Assembly (NCBI GenBank): GCA_930367215.1
Contig: OV884058.1
Coordinates: 110,011,802-110,075,801 of the forward strand
Reading direction: 5' to 3'
Source of the DNA: Pollenia angustigena
Taxonomy: Eukaryota; Arthropoda; Insecta; Diptera; Polleniidae
Length of the DNA: 64,000 nt
Below are positions 31,854 to 41,084 of this stretch, piece by piece (position 1 is the first letter of the stretch; each line of letters opens with the position of its first letter). Position numbers and translations under genes: made by a program. Below the pieces are notes generated by a model, which saw only the letters and a list, made by a program, of their open reading frames with translations, was not told the DNA's origin and ran no database searches.

Positions 31854-33050
31854 CAGGGATGGGTAGTATTTGAAATACATGTATTTGAAATACGTATTTA
31901 AAATACAAATAGGTACGTATTTTGTATTTTTTTTTTTAAATACATGACGTGCAAGTATTTTGTATTTTAAATACATACAATAAAAAGAAGTACATTGTTT
32001 GTATTTTGGATTTTAAATACATAAAAAATGGGAGTATTTTTTATTTTAAAAACATAGTTTAAATGAATTATTTGGAAAGTTAAGTAAGGTGAGCACTTTC
32101 GCGGTTATAGAACTGGAATATTTAGAGGAATTTATCGTAGTTCTGAAACTTATTGCCACTGCTTTAGATTTCCTTCGGGATAATAACTGTTATTTCGGAA
32201 AACTTTTGCCGACTTTAATGTCTGTTAAAACAAGATTAAATCGGTTGAATGGAAAAAGAGGGCTTAAAAAAAAAAATTCGATAAGTTTTTTAAAATATCA
32301 CCAGAAATAAATAAAGCTATTTTGGCCTCTTGTTATCATCCTGGTTATAAGATGCGTTGGCTGCCAGAAAACATCACGACAGAAGAAAGGCAAAGAATCC
32401 AAAATCTTGCATTTTATACTCTGGAGAAAAATTACAAAAAATTTAAAATGACACCTGGAAATATCAAAAGTTGAAGCACCAGTAAAGAAGACGATAATTT
32501 TGTTGTTTTCGTAGATATGGATGATGGTGAATCTAGGACATCAAATTTGGAGTTGGAATTTATCAGTTTCCTCAGTGACAAGAGCAAAGAAATTATCACT
32601 CTTGACAGCTATCCAAACATAAAAAGAGTATTCATAGAATTTAATACAAGTTTGTGATCATCAGGACCTCTAGAAAGATTATTTTCTTCAGCAGGTTTAT
32701 TCTCCAACACGAAACTGTTTGTCTGATGCTACATTCAAAAATATGATATTTATAAAAGGAAACCATTGTTTTGTTAATTTGTTGTATCTAATGTATTTTT
32801 TGGTTTGAATAAAAATGGTATATTTCGTATTTTTAATACATACACGTACATGACGTGGAAGTATTTTTTATTTTGTATTTGAAATACGTATTGTAAATGG
32901 AAGTATGTATTTTGTATTTTAAATACATACAGATGTGTAAGTATTTTGTATTTTAAATACATATCCTGAAAGTATTTTGTATTTTAAATACATGACCAGC
33001 AAGTATTTTGTATTTTAAATACCGCAAACCATGTATTTTGCCCAACACTG
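31854..33050 (+). mobile_element. Complete hAT element, 1197 bp, 8-bp TSD
   Basis: The ends read CAGGGATGGGTAGTAT and, inverted, CAGTGTTGGGCAAAAT. AATATATG is exactly duplicated (31846-31853, 33051-33058). Both ends carry arrays of AAGTATTTTGTATTTTAAAT units ending ACAT, mostly self-complementary. In between is a decayed transposase (32098-32770). Confidence 0.95.
32098..32770 (+). pseudogene. hAT transposase pseudogene, C-terminal half
   Basis: The + strand reads ELEYLEEFIVVLKLIATALD and LLPTLMSVKTRLNRLN. After a frameshift it reads FDKFFKISPEINKAILASCY, then MRWLPENITTEERQRIQNLA. The dimerisation end reads YPNIKRVFIEFNTSL, stop, then GPLERLFSSAGLFS. This order (helical insertion domain, last catalytic Glu region, dimerisation domain) is that of hAT transposases. 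Internal stops and frameshifts rule out activity. The N-terminal BED finger and the first catalytic Asp are missing, so the ~1.2-kb element is an internally deleted copy. Confidence 0.9.
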
Positions 33051-33058
33051 AATATATG

Positions 33059-33832
33059 TATGTATGTGTATATAAATATGTTCCTCTAACTCCCACTGGG
33101 GCATAGGGCGTCATGTAGCCTGAATGGTCAAAATGCTTAATCTCAGGCAAGTAGGTAAGCGATTTATACATGTTATAATCCGCTGTTCACATTGTTTAAT
33201 GACGCCAAACAAAGTAGTTAAATGTAAAAAGGTTAAATTAGTTAAAAAAAAATTATCTTTTACCAACATATTTCTTATTAAAAATTGGCTGATTGAAAAA
33301 ATGTGTAATAGTATTGAATTATCCATGCCTGTTATGAGCTCAATATTACATAAGAGCTTTTAATCCAAATTTTTAATAGCGGTTTTCACCCTTTGTATTA
33401 AGTGTACACCTCTGCTTTACTTAATACGATTTTATACTACAAAGCGTGAGTTTCTTTTTCGTTAGTATTGTAAATTAATGAAGTTGCTGAGTGAGGGAAA
33501 GAGACAGATATAGTTTCTTCAACTGTTTTATTCTGGGTTATTTAACAAACATGTTTACTACAGTTTCTTGTTGGATTTTTTAACAACAGCGTAGTAAATT
33601 TTAGTCTAATACATTTTGTTGTTGCAGTGTTGTAAATCTTAGTACTTTAACTAAATTAATAAGATTCACAAGGTCTACAAGGGACTTTACTATCAAGGAT
33701 GAAAACCCCTAATATTTTTAATTAGGCTTAAGTTCATCAAATTTAATTTTCATTAAATTATTTTTATGAAGAAAGGAATTTTACAACATGAAAATTAATT
33801 AAAATTTACTGATAATTTTTCACTCTTGACTC
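33059..33832. other. Intron; dispersed repeat copy 2 at 33416-33502
   Basis: 33416-33502 is the partner of 7797-7880. The rest is AT-rich with no recognised feature. Confidence 0.45.
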
Positions 33833-33912
33833 AATCTGGGCTCGAACCCAGGCGTTTTTACGGACAGGTTACCCTGACATGTTTCGATTGCAACCACTCA
33901 ATCTCCTCAGAG
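33833..33912 (-). ncRNA. tRNA-like/SINE-head relic
   Basis: On the minus strand GATTG-AGTGGTTG-CAATC (33886-33903) forms a D-arm. CAGG-GTAA-CCTG follows as a short anticodon-like stem. CTGGG-TTCGAG-CCCAG makes a T-arm holding B box GGTTCGAGCCC (33838-33848). There is no acceptor stem, and the anticodon and T loops are too short. It is therefore a tRNA-derived relic or SINE head rather than a working gene. Confidence 0.5.
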
Positions 33913-34179
33913 GGTTTGCCGTTTAACACTCGCAGCCATCGACGACTGCTGACGTCATTAGTCAAACATCAATCCTTAAACCAAATTGTATTTAACCTTT
34001 GGTAGATCGAAATTTGCTTTGAATGATTATCTATTTTAATTTATTTTACATGTTTTTCCTTTTACTTCTGTTTTTTCGTACTTTTGTCAAGAATTCTTCT
34101 TGAAGTTCAAAGTACATATTTTTGCTTTTAAAAAAAGGTATGTATATATACATTTAAAAAGAAAAATATATATACATAC

Positions 34180-34480
34180 TAGGGCGGGTCGATTTAATAA
34201 TCGCCCATGGCTCAGTGAAAATCGTATTCTAGGGATCAAAATAAGAAACTTTGCCGAAGGAACCATACCTCTAAAACGAATTCTACTACCCCCCAAACTG
34301 TTGACTTTTGTCCCGTAGGGTTAAGTTTTGAAAAATGCCACTTTGACCCATTTAGAGTGCCCCAATCGAGTCCAAATGTATGACCGACCCCCACTAACTT
34401 TGGCGGGCCGATCCACCCATGCCAGTGGCACACCCCCTGGACCTCCCCGGGGGATTCCCCATACAAACATTTCAAAAAAT
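34180..34480 (-). repeat. GC-rich 3' flank/terminus of the unknown gene element
   Basis: The sequence from GGGCGGGTCGATTTAATAAT to GGACCTCCCCGGGGGATTCC is much GC-richer than its surroundings. It lies downstream of the minus-strand gene 34626-35703. It looks like the end of a mobile element rather than host intron. No inverted partner is visible at the other side. Confidence 0.5.
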
Positions 34481-34625
34481 CACAATTTTTGGCACTTTAT
34501 TTTATTATTTTTTATTTATTTTTATTATTTTATTTTTTTTTTTCTCTATAAAAATTTATTTAGTCAGAACATATGTAAATGAAAAAATTAATTTAACTTA
34601 GTAATAGAAAAGAAAATAAAAAAAA

Positions 34626-35478
34626 TTACTGTTTGAAGTCTTTTTTGCTTTCAAGTCTGGTCAATTTCGCACGGCTCTCTAATGTCGTCGCCATAACACC
34701 CTCTACATTTTCCGGTATAACTCGTTTGGAAACGCTAGCTAGCAATTGAACGTGTCGTTCTGTTCCTTGCATGTGTGATGGACTTTTTGGATCATTAAAC
34801 GGTGGATCATCTTGATTTAAATATTCTTTCAAAGTATCGTATGGAATGCTTCGCGTGAATGGTGGTTCAAATACGTCATTTATGTCATTCATATTGATAA
34901 TTTCCGTGTAACTTGTGCAATAAAAGTTTATATCTGGTTTTTTATAAGCTCTAAGTCCCGTTGGGTCGTCAACATCGGTTCGATAGCGTAGAATTATCTT
35001 GATAGCACAGTCGCGCTTTTCTTTGCTATTATCAAACAACATTGATAACAAGATATTTTCCGAATGCGCATAATATGAATTATCTGTAATTACTTTTTTG
35101 ACAATTTTGCGTGAACGAGGTTCTAGAAATCTTGACCAACTAATGAATTTGAAAAATAATCTACTACCGTACACGACAGAGCTGTAATACTTGATATTGA
35201 AGTACATTGGCACATAACATGTAATTATAAATTCAACCAGTATTCTTAAATTTGCATCTGGATTTTCCGTTGTCACATATAATCGTAATAGAGGCCTTGG
35301 GGAGCCACCGAGAATGTACAATTTTCCCTGGTTTGATGTTAGCCAGATCCACTGAAACCACGCCGCTGAAATTGCATGGGCCATGTCGTATAAGTACTTG
35401 GAATCGGTGGAAAATTAAATTTTTTTCTGGAGCAGGGGGCATATTTTTCAACTCAATTTTCTGAAAGCCGTCCACCAC
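34626..35478 (-). pseudogene. Unknown repeat-borne protein, exon 2 (frameshifted)
   Basis: Exon 2 follows a TTTTCAG acceptor ending at 35479. It reads VVDGFQKIELKNMPPAPEKN, then GVVSVDLANIKPGKIVHSRW. One frameshift near 35300 is followed by a long open frame: LLRLYVTTENPDANLRILVE, then YVPMYFNIKYYSSVVYGSRL. It continues NSYYAHSENILLSMLFDNSK and ends with HMQGTERHVQLLASVSK and TLESRAKLTRLESKKDF before the stop at 34626. I do not recognise a named domain. From memory, proteins with 'G.I.HARWL..A.R.LRLY', 'F.AH.ENILLAM' and '.Q..ERHV.L...AS' recur in arthropod and cnidarian genomes, usually in many copies. No zinc finger, DDE or RT motif is seen. The function is unknown. Except for the one frameshift it is strikingly well kept. 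Confidence 0.7.
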
Positions 35479-35551
35479 CTGAAAATATATAAAAATAAAA
35501 CAATTAAAGACGGTTGACAATTATAATAAATGAGTGATAGTAATAACTTAC

Positions 35552-35703
35552 CGGAAGAGTTTCACAAGTTTCGATTTGACGGCTCAATTTTCCGGTTGCC
35601 GATCTTGGTCCAGTGCTGGTTGATTTATCCAAAGCTTCAAACAAATGCCGAAACGGAAGTTCGTTGAACAAACCAAAATCCTTGCGCCCAAAAGTGTTTT
35701 CGT
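35552..35703 (-). pseudogene. Unknown repeat-borne protein, exon 1 (partial)
   Basis: The minus strand reads NTFGRKDFGLFNELPFRHLF, then EALDKSTSTGPRSATGKLSR and QIETCETLP. It ends at a canonical GTAAGT donor (35551 downward). The intron is 73 bp and the join to exon 2 is in phase (ETLP then VVDG). The codons above 35703 do not continue, so the 5' part has been lost. This piece and exon 2 clearly form one gene. It resembles the same multi-copy family (ELPFRHLF..LDG.T.GP). Function unknown. Confidence 0.65.
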
Positions 35704-36539
35704 TATATGTTTAATATATGCACCCAGAGAAAAAGCAACAAAACCATTTTTAAAAAATGTCGAACCATATTATGTTTAATTTAACCAAATCATTGTCACC
35801 GACAACCACATTATGGTAAAATAAGTTTCTTTAAAAATAGTTTTGTTGGTTGTGACCATAATAAAACATGTTTTTCTCTTACATTTGTAAGTTACTAAAT
35901 TTATATGAATAATAAACACTGTTTTGCAAAATGGGTAATTTTTAATTTCTTTTTTGGGAAAAAATTCGTTTTTTCTTTTTGGGTCATTTTTCATTTTTAA
36001 TTTGGGCTCTTTTTCGTTTCTTTTGGGCAAAATTTCATATATAACTTTTTGGGTTATTTTTCATGTTCTTTTGGGCGATTCTTCATTTGGGCGATTTTTC
36101 ATTATTTTTTTTTTGCCATTTTTCTTTGGGCGATATTTCCTACAGCCAAATTTTATTGCGGAATTTCGGCTTTTTTTAGTTTTTTAATAAGCTAAAGCGT
36201 TTTTGAGTTGCGCGAACATATGTTAATCTATCTATACAATATATAATTTCTTAGTATGTCAGGATGTTTGCATGTATGTCCTATTCTTTCCGCAACTTTC
36301 TGAAGCCATCTGATGAAATGGGAAGCTGAGATTTGGCACACTTGAAGTACTTTCTCTGCGGAAGATCGTAACGAAGCCATATTTTTGATTTGCGGCTTTT
36401 CAACTACTATAACTATAAAGATCTGATAGAAAATATGTTTTTTTTATAATATGGGGAACTTTGGGCCCCACCCGGCACGGCTAGGCACCGTCGGATTGAC
36501 CTGAATCATGATTTCTTACACCAAACCTCATATTTTATG
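35704..36539. repeat. Degenerate GGGC/TTTTTCAT tandem tract and unrecognised intron
   Basis: 35940-36150 is a loose array of TTTTGGG-C-ATTTTTCAT units of about 20 bp. 36290-36530 is a more balanced-composition stretch (CATCTGATGAAATGGGAAGC, GGGCCCCACCCGGCACGG) that looks repeat-derived but matches nothing I recognise. Confidence 0.5.
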
Positions 36540-37043
36540 CTAAGTTCACACTTGGGTTTTTAAACGCGTTTAAGCAAAATATTGATTTAGCTAATCAAAG
36601 CCGTTCACATTACATTTGAGATGATTAAGATGACAGATGATTAAGAAAAAAACACACAACAAACACACAAAAAAAAATCAAACAAATTTTTATTTCTTTA
36701 AAGTATTAAAAATGGATAAAAACACTTTTATAAAGTTATCAGAAGATTATTTTAATCATTTTAATGATGAAATTGTGAAAATTTATGAATTATTTAAGGA
36801 AAAAAATAAAAACATTAAGCAGAAATCTTGGCCGGTTGTACACGACATGTTGGCGATTCTACATTATTAGGTATGTTCAGTGGATTCTATGTGGTTTATG
36901 AAGTGATTTAGTTGTAATCATGTCGATTTGAAGTGATTAACAAATCACTTCAATGTATGGGTAATCATCTCGATTTTGAAGTGATTAGAGCTAATCACGT
37001 TCGAGCTGCTTAAACGCGTTTAAGAACTCAAGTGTGAACATAG
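36540..37043 (+). mobile_element. Element family X, copy 1 (complete, 504 bp)
   Basis: The ends read CTAAGTTCACACTTGGGTTT and, inverted, CTATGTTCACACTTGAGTTC, followed inward by TTAAACGCGTTTAA palindromes. Copies 2 (22699-23800) and 3 (46045-46575, inverted) align with it. It carries the start of a short frame at 36711. The target duplication is at most TA. Confidence 0.88.
36711..36870 (+). pseudogene. N-terminal frame of family X (Harbinger-like?)
   Basis: The ATG at 36711 follows an A-rich leader and opens MDKNTFIKLSEDYFNHFNDE, IVKIYELFKEKNKNIKQKSW, then decays and stops at about 52 residues. An acidic start followed by a basic K-x-K-x-W stretch is reminiscent of PIF/Harbinger transposase N-termini, but no DDE core is present. 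Copy 2 keeps the same stretch in a more decayed state. Assignment is tentative. Confidence 0.35.
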
Positions 37044-37276
37044 TATTAAGCAGCGCAAACAATTAAATTTAAAAAAAAAAATTGCGACTAGTCTAATATG
37101 TATGTACAACGTATTAGTCATGAAAATTTACATTTCTACCCTGAAAATTCTTTTTTAGTAGTAAAATCACTAAATACTACTCGCTTTTAAGTTTAGAACT
37201 TGACCATTTTGTCTTCGATTTGTTTCTTATCGTTGCAGAACAGCTTAGTTTAAATGTATAACAAACTGATTTTAAA

Positions 37277-37932
37277 CAGGGACCGTAACAGTTATGCCTT
37301 TTTTAATAAAAGTCAGATGAAAACAGTTGTTTTTTGATTTTTATTTTTTTGAACAAAAATAACAGTTATTTTTTGATTTTTATTTTTTTGAACAAAAATA
37401 ACTGTTATTTTTTGATTTTTTGAACAAAAATAACAGTTATATATTGATTTTTATTTTTTCGAGCAAAAATAAAAGTTATTCTCTAAATAAATGTACGTGT
37501 TTTAATAATTAAGATGACTTTAATAATTATTTTAATGTGCATAAGGAATTCCTATGATAATTACACACTAAAATAAAAATTTAAAGTCAACTAGATTATT
37601 AAATCACGTACATTTGTTTAGAGAATAACTTTTATTTTTGCTCCAAAAAATAAAAATAAAAAAATAAATAATTTTTTTATCGAAAAAATAAAAATTAAAA
37701 AATAACAGTTATATTTGCTCAAAAAAATAAAAAAAAACTGTTATTTTTGTTCAAAAAAATAAAAATCAAAAAATAACTGTTAAGTTTGATCGAAAATATA
37801 AAAATCAATATATTTTATCATTGACAAGTGCATGAAAAACAATATGGTATACTTGAATGAGTTTTTCGCCATTTATTTCTATATGCTTTTTTTGTTTTCA
37901 AATTCCAATATAACTGTTATTTTCGGTCCCTG
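37277..37932. mobile_element. hAT-like MITE with 8-bp TSD and foldback arrays
   Basis: The ends read CAGGGACCGTAACAGTTAT and, inverted, CAGGGACCGAAAATAACAGT. ATTTTAAA is exactly duplicated (37269-37276, 37933-37940). Each arm has three to four ~40-bp units of AACAGTTATTTTTTGATTTT plus TATTTTTTTGAACAAA, inverted across the centre. No transposase. Confidence 0.95.
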
Positions 37933-37964
37933 ATTTTAAATGCAAATGTTATTACATATAAATT

Positions 37965-38195
37965 GATCCGTTTATTTTGAAAGTGGCATTAGTCACTTTT
38001 TCAAAAAAAATCGAGTTAATAATAAATAATAATAATAATAATACTGAGAAAAATATCATTATCATGGTGTATCAAATACAAGTGAATCTTCTCGAAAGTT
38101 AGCATCCATATTTTTAAACGTGTTAAAACGCAAACCCTTAAATATCTCGACTTAAAAACCGAAATGACTTATGCCACTTTCAAAATAAACGGCTC
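37965..38195. mobile_element. MITE family M4, copy 2, 4-bp TSD (AATT)
   Basis: Near-identical to 18863-19116 except for a shorter AAT microsatellite. The TIRs are GATCCGTTTATTTTGAAAGT and GAGCCGTTTATTTTGAAAGT. AATT lies at 37961-37964 and 38196-38199. Confidence 0.93.
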
Positions 38196-38344
38196 AATTG
38201 TTGAATTTTGGTTTAATTGGGATATATTTCCGGTTTCCCTGTTCATAAATCTTAATTTTTTTTACAAACAAAACAAATATATGCCGAATAGAGAGCAACA
38301 GCGACCGAAAATTATAGGTTTTTTAAAAATTTTGAATTAAAAAA

Positions 38345-38475
38345 GCATATGGGCATTTCCCCAGAATGTCTACCAGGATGAAAAAAAATGTTGATAACAA
38401 TCGTCTTTTTTTTTATTATTATAAAAAAAAAGAATGGTTTCATAGCATATCTCAGCTGTTTTACTTGAGGAAGTT
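38345..38475 (+). repeat. Dispersed repeat, partner of 6285-6440
   Basis: CCAGGATG-AAAAA-ATGTTGAT and CAGCTGTTTTACTTGAGGAA are shared in inverted orientation with 6285-6440. No coding pattern. Confidence 0.65.
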
Positions 38476-38687
38476 GCCAACTTTTTATTTTTTCTATGTG
38501 CACATGGTCTAGTAACCCGGCACTATTTTTTTTTTTTTTTAAATGTATATTTTATAAATTAAGTTTATAAAGTATAATTGAAATAAATAAATAAAATGAA
38601 TAACTATTATCATCTGACTTTTATGAAAAAATAACGATAGGTGTAAACGATAGGTGCAAACCACTGCTTCCGCCTGTACTGAACTTA

Positions 38688-39420
38688 GTTTTTCTGCATC
38701 TTGCATATGCGAAAGAAGGCAACAAGTCTTCTGCGTAATCCAGGTCTTCTAGTCGACTGTTAGTGTTCAAGTAATTTATTTTCCCATGGTTGAAGCACGC
38801 TTCATTATAAGGGCCAGGAAAATGTTAAAGAGTAATTGAGAACACGGTCTTGCCTAAAGCCAGCTTTGAGTGTTAATGGAGAGTAGTTTAAAAAAAGCTT
38901 TTTATTTGTTACTTGTAGCTTTGAATTGTAACCTTTGACACTCTCTTGTAACTACAAAACCTACAAAAATTGTAAAAGTTAATATAACCGAAATAAAGAT
39001 AATTATAAATATATTTCTTCAATGTAAATAAAATTTGTTCCCGACGTTTCGTCGATTGTTTGTCGACTTTTTCAAGGGATTGCTATTTACCCCAATTTCT
39101 TCCTAATTTCTTTTCTTCCATTGTTTTCTGGTCGGATTCTTTAGCGCTTTACACCCCATAATTTTTTGGTCCTTCGAGCCGGATGAACCAGCGATCTATG
39201 TATGTTGTGGTAGAGTGCTTTGATGATAGTGCGTTTGCAGGATAGTACGATTCATATTTCCGCGTCTGCAATGGTGTCAAAGGCTTTTTCAAAATCGATG
39301 AAGGCTTAATATAGCGGCGAGCTCCATTCCACTTATTGCTTGATTACGATCAGCAGACTATTGATAGCCAAGTCCCTGGCCAAGGAAATTGTACGAAAAA
39401 AATTATAGCAAAGCTCTTCT
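38688..39420 (-). pseudogene. LINE reverse transcriptase relic (RTE-like?)
   Basis: The minus strand gives EWSSPLY, stop, then AFIDFEKAFDTIADAEI (39306 to 39256), the first catalytic Asp block of reverse transcriptase. Further down it gives SQLLFNIFLALIMKRASTM. It ends with RLEDLDYAEDLLPSFAYARC near 38750, where the YADD box has become YAED. Stops, frameshifts and an insertion-like stretch around 38890-39050 break it. The motif wording (IDFEKAFD, LEDLDYADD) is that of RTE-type or related LINEs. The clade is inference. Confidence 0.75.
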
Positions 39421-41084
39421 GTTTAGCCAATAGTCGATTATTTTAGAATTGATATGGCAACTTTGGGTAGTAAAAATATTTTGTAAGATTGTATTAGTTT
39501 TGTTATGAGAATATTTCGCATCGTTTTCTCGCTGCTGCAGCAACATATTATTCTCTCGTTGGCCTTATACGAATATATATTGTTTCTTGCGCATTGCACT
39601 AAATTGTCTGTCGTATTGTTTTCAGTTTTTACTTTTTATTTATTTCTTTGGTATATGTATACAATTTTGTTTTTATCTGGCTGTTGCGTTTTTGTTGTTG
39701 CTGTGCTTTTGAATTTTTGTATTAGTAGCCTTGTCTGGCAAGTTGGTCTGCTGGTGGTGTGTTTATTACCTTCTGTTATTATATTTTTCATTATTTTTTA
39801 CTTGTGTTAAGTTTGTTAATTTTTCTCTCTTTTTCCAATGCAAAAGATACTACCCCTTATTATTGCTGGTTTTATTTTGTATTTTGGAGTTTCCAATAGT
39901 ACGTGCAGCTGTTAAATTTATGAACTTTTTGTTTGTTGTCTTTCATCTAAAAAACGATTGAGAATGTATCCAGTTAGCAACTCTTTTTTTTAATAAATAA
40001 AATTTCATTCGAATTTTGGTTTATAAAAAAAAATAAAAAGAGTTTTACCATATCTACAATTTTTAAAAATTTGCTTGCAAGAGGAGGAAAATCAAAAAAC
40101 TACGTGCGTTATCGTGCGTGATAAAATTCAAAATTTTCCAATTAGCTTCTGATTAAACTATAACTGACTTTTTACAATTCAATATCTTTAATGAATTTTT
40201 TTTCGCAAGAATATTATAAGATAAAAATGTCTACATCTGAAACACAAATTTTTAATTTCGAATAAGTCGTAACAATGCATATGTAAATCTCAAAAACCTT
40301 GCTGGAAATAATTTTTCATAATACGGCCCTTCTCGTTGCAACTGGTAGTACAATTAAGTTGAATAAACTAGTTGATCGTTCGTTGAACGGGCTACAATTT
40401 TTTAACCACCTTTTAATTAAACTTCTTTAAGAAATTATTTTGAAATAGTTTTTATCTTTTTTTTTTATAATTATTTTATACATACATACTAAGTAAGTAT
40501 GTGTATGTATTTACATTTTTGTTTATATTTTTAAAGTATATTCTTCAACAAAACTACCCAGCGGTAACAATAATGAGCATACTAGAAGGCCTTACTTAGC
40601 AGACACAAGCCCTCCTCGCAGCATTCCATACTTATTTATTTATTGGGAGCACACTCCCTTTAATAACAGCTTCGTTCCCTTCCCAAAGAAGGGAGCAAGG
40701 AAGGTCACTAAAAAGAAACTAAACGTGTGTACTGAATATTTGGAAGGTCTTTCAAAAACAAATGTATACTTTCTAGAAGGCATACTTCTAAAGGCAGGAT
40801 AATATACGAAGTGAATCTTTTGCGATCCTTCGTATTTCTTTTTCAAATATGTATGTATATTATTTACTTCGCGCGATGTTGCTTACAAAAAGCCAGAATG
40901 AAAATGAAAAACTAAAGAAAAAAGCTAAGTTGAAAATCAGTTGAATGAAAATTAAATCTTTTTGATTTTTTATTCAACCGATGACCAACGTTGGCCAACA
41001 ACACATCGAACGTAACAATTGGTTGTAAAACTTGATTAATACATAAAGGGTTTCAAAGATTCGGCATAGCCGAATACACTCATC
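39421..41084. other. Intron, no gene recognised
   Basis: T-rich stretches give hydrophobic frames at 39505-39961 without start context or family resemblance. 40610-40850 is a less AT-rich patch of unknown origin. Confidence 0.4.

Noticed and set aside
34236..34475. GC-rich minus-strand frame of 79 codons
   Set aside because: It lies in the non-coding terminus downstream of the unknown gene; overlapping open frames on both strands reflect GC content rather than coding.
39505..39961. Two hydrophobic open frames (101 and 76 codons)
   Set aside because: They are Phe/Leu/Val-rich products of a T-rich strand, with no family resemblance, splice context or neighbour.
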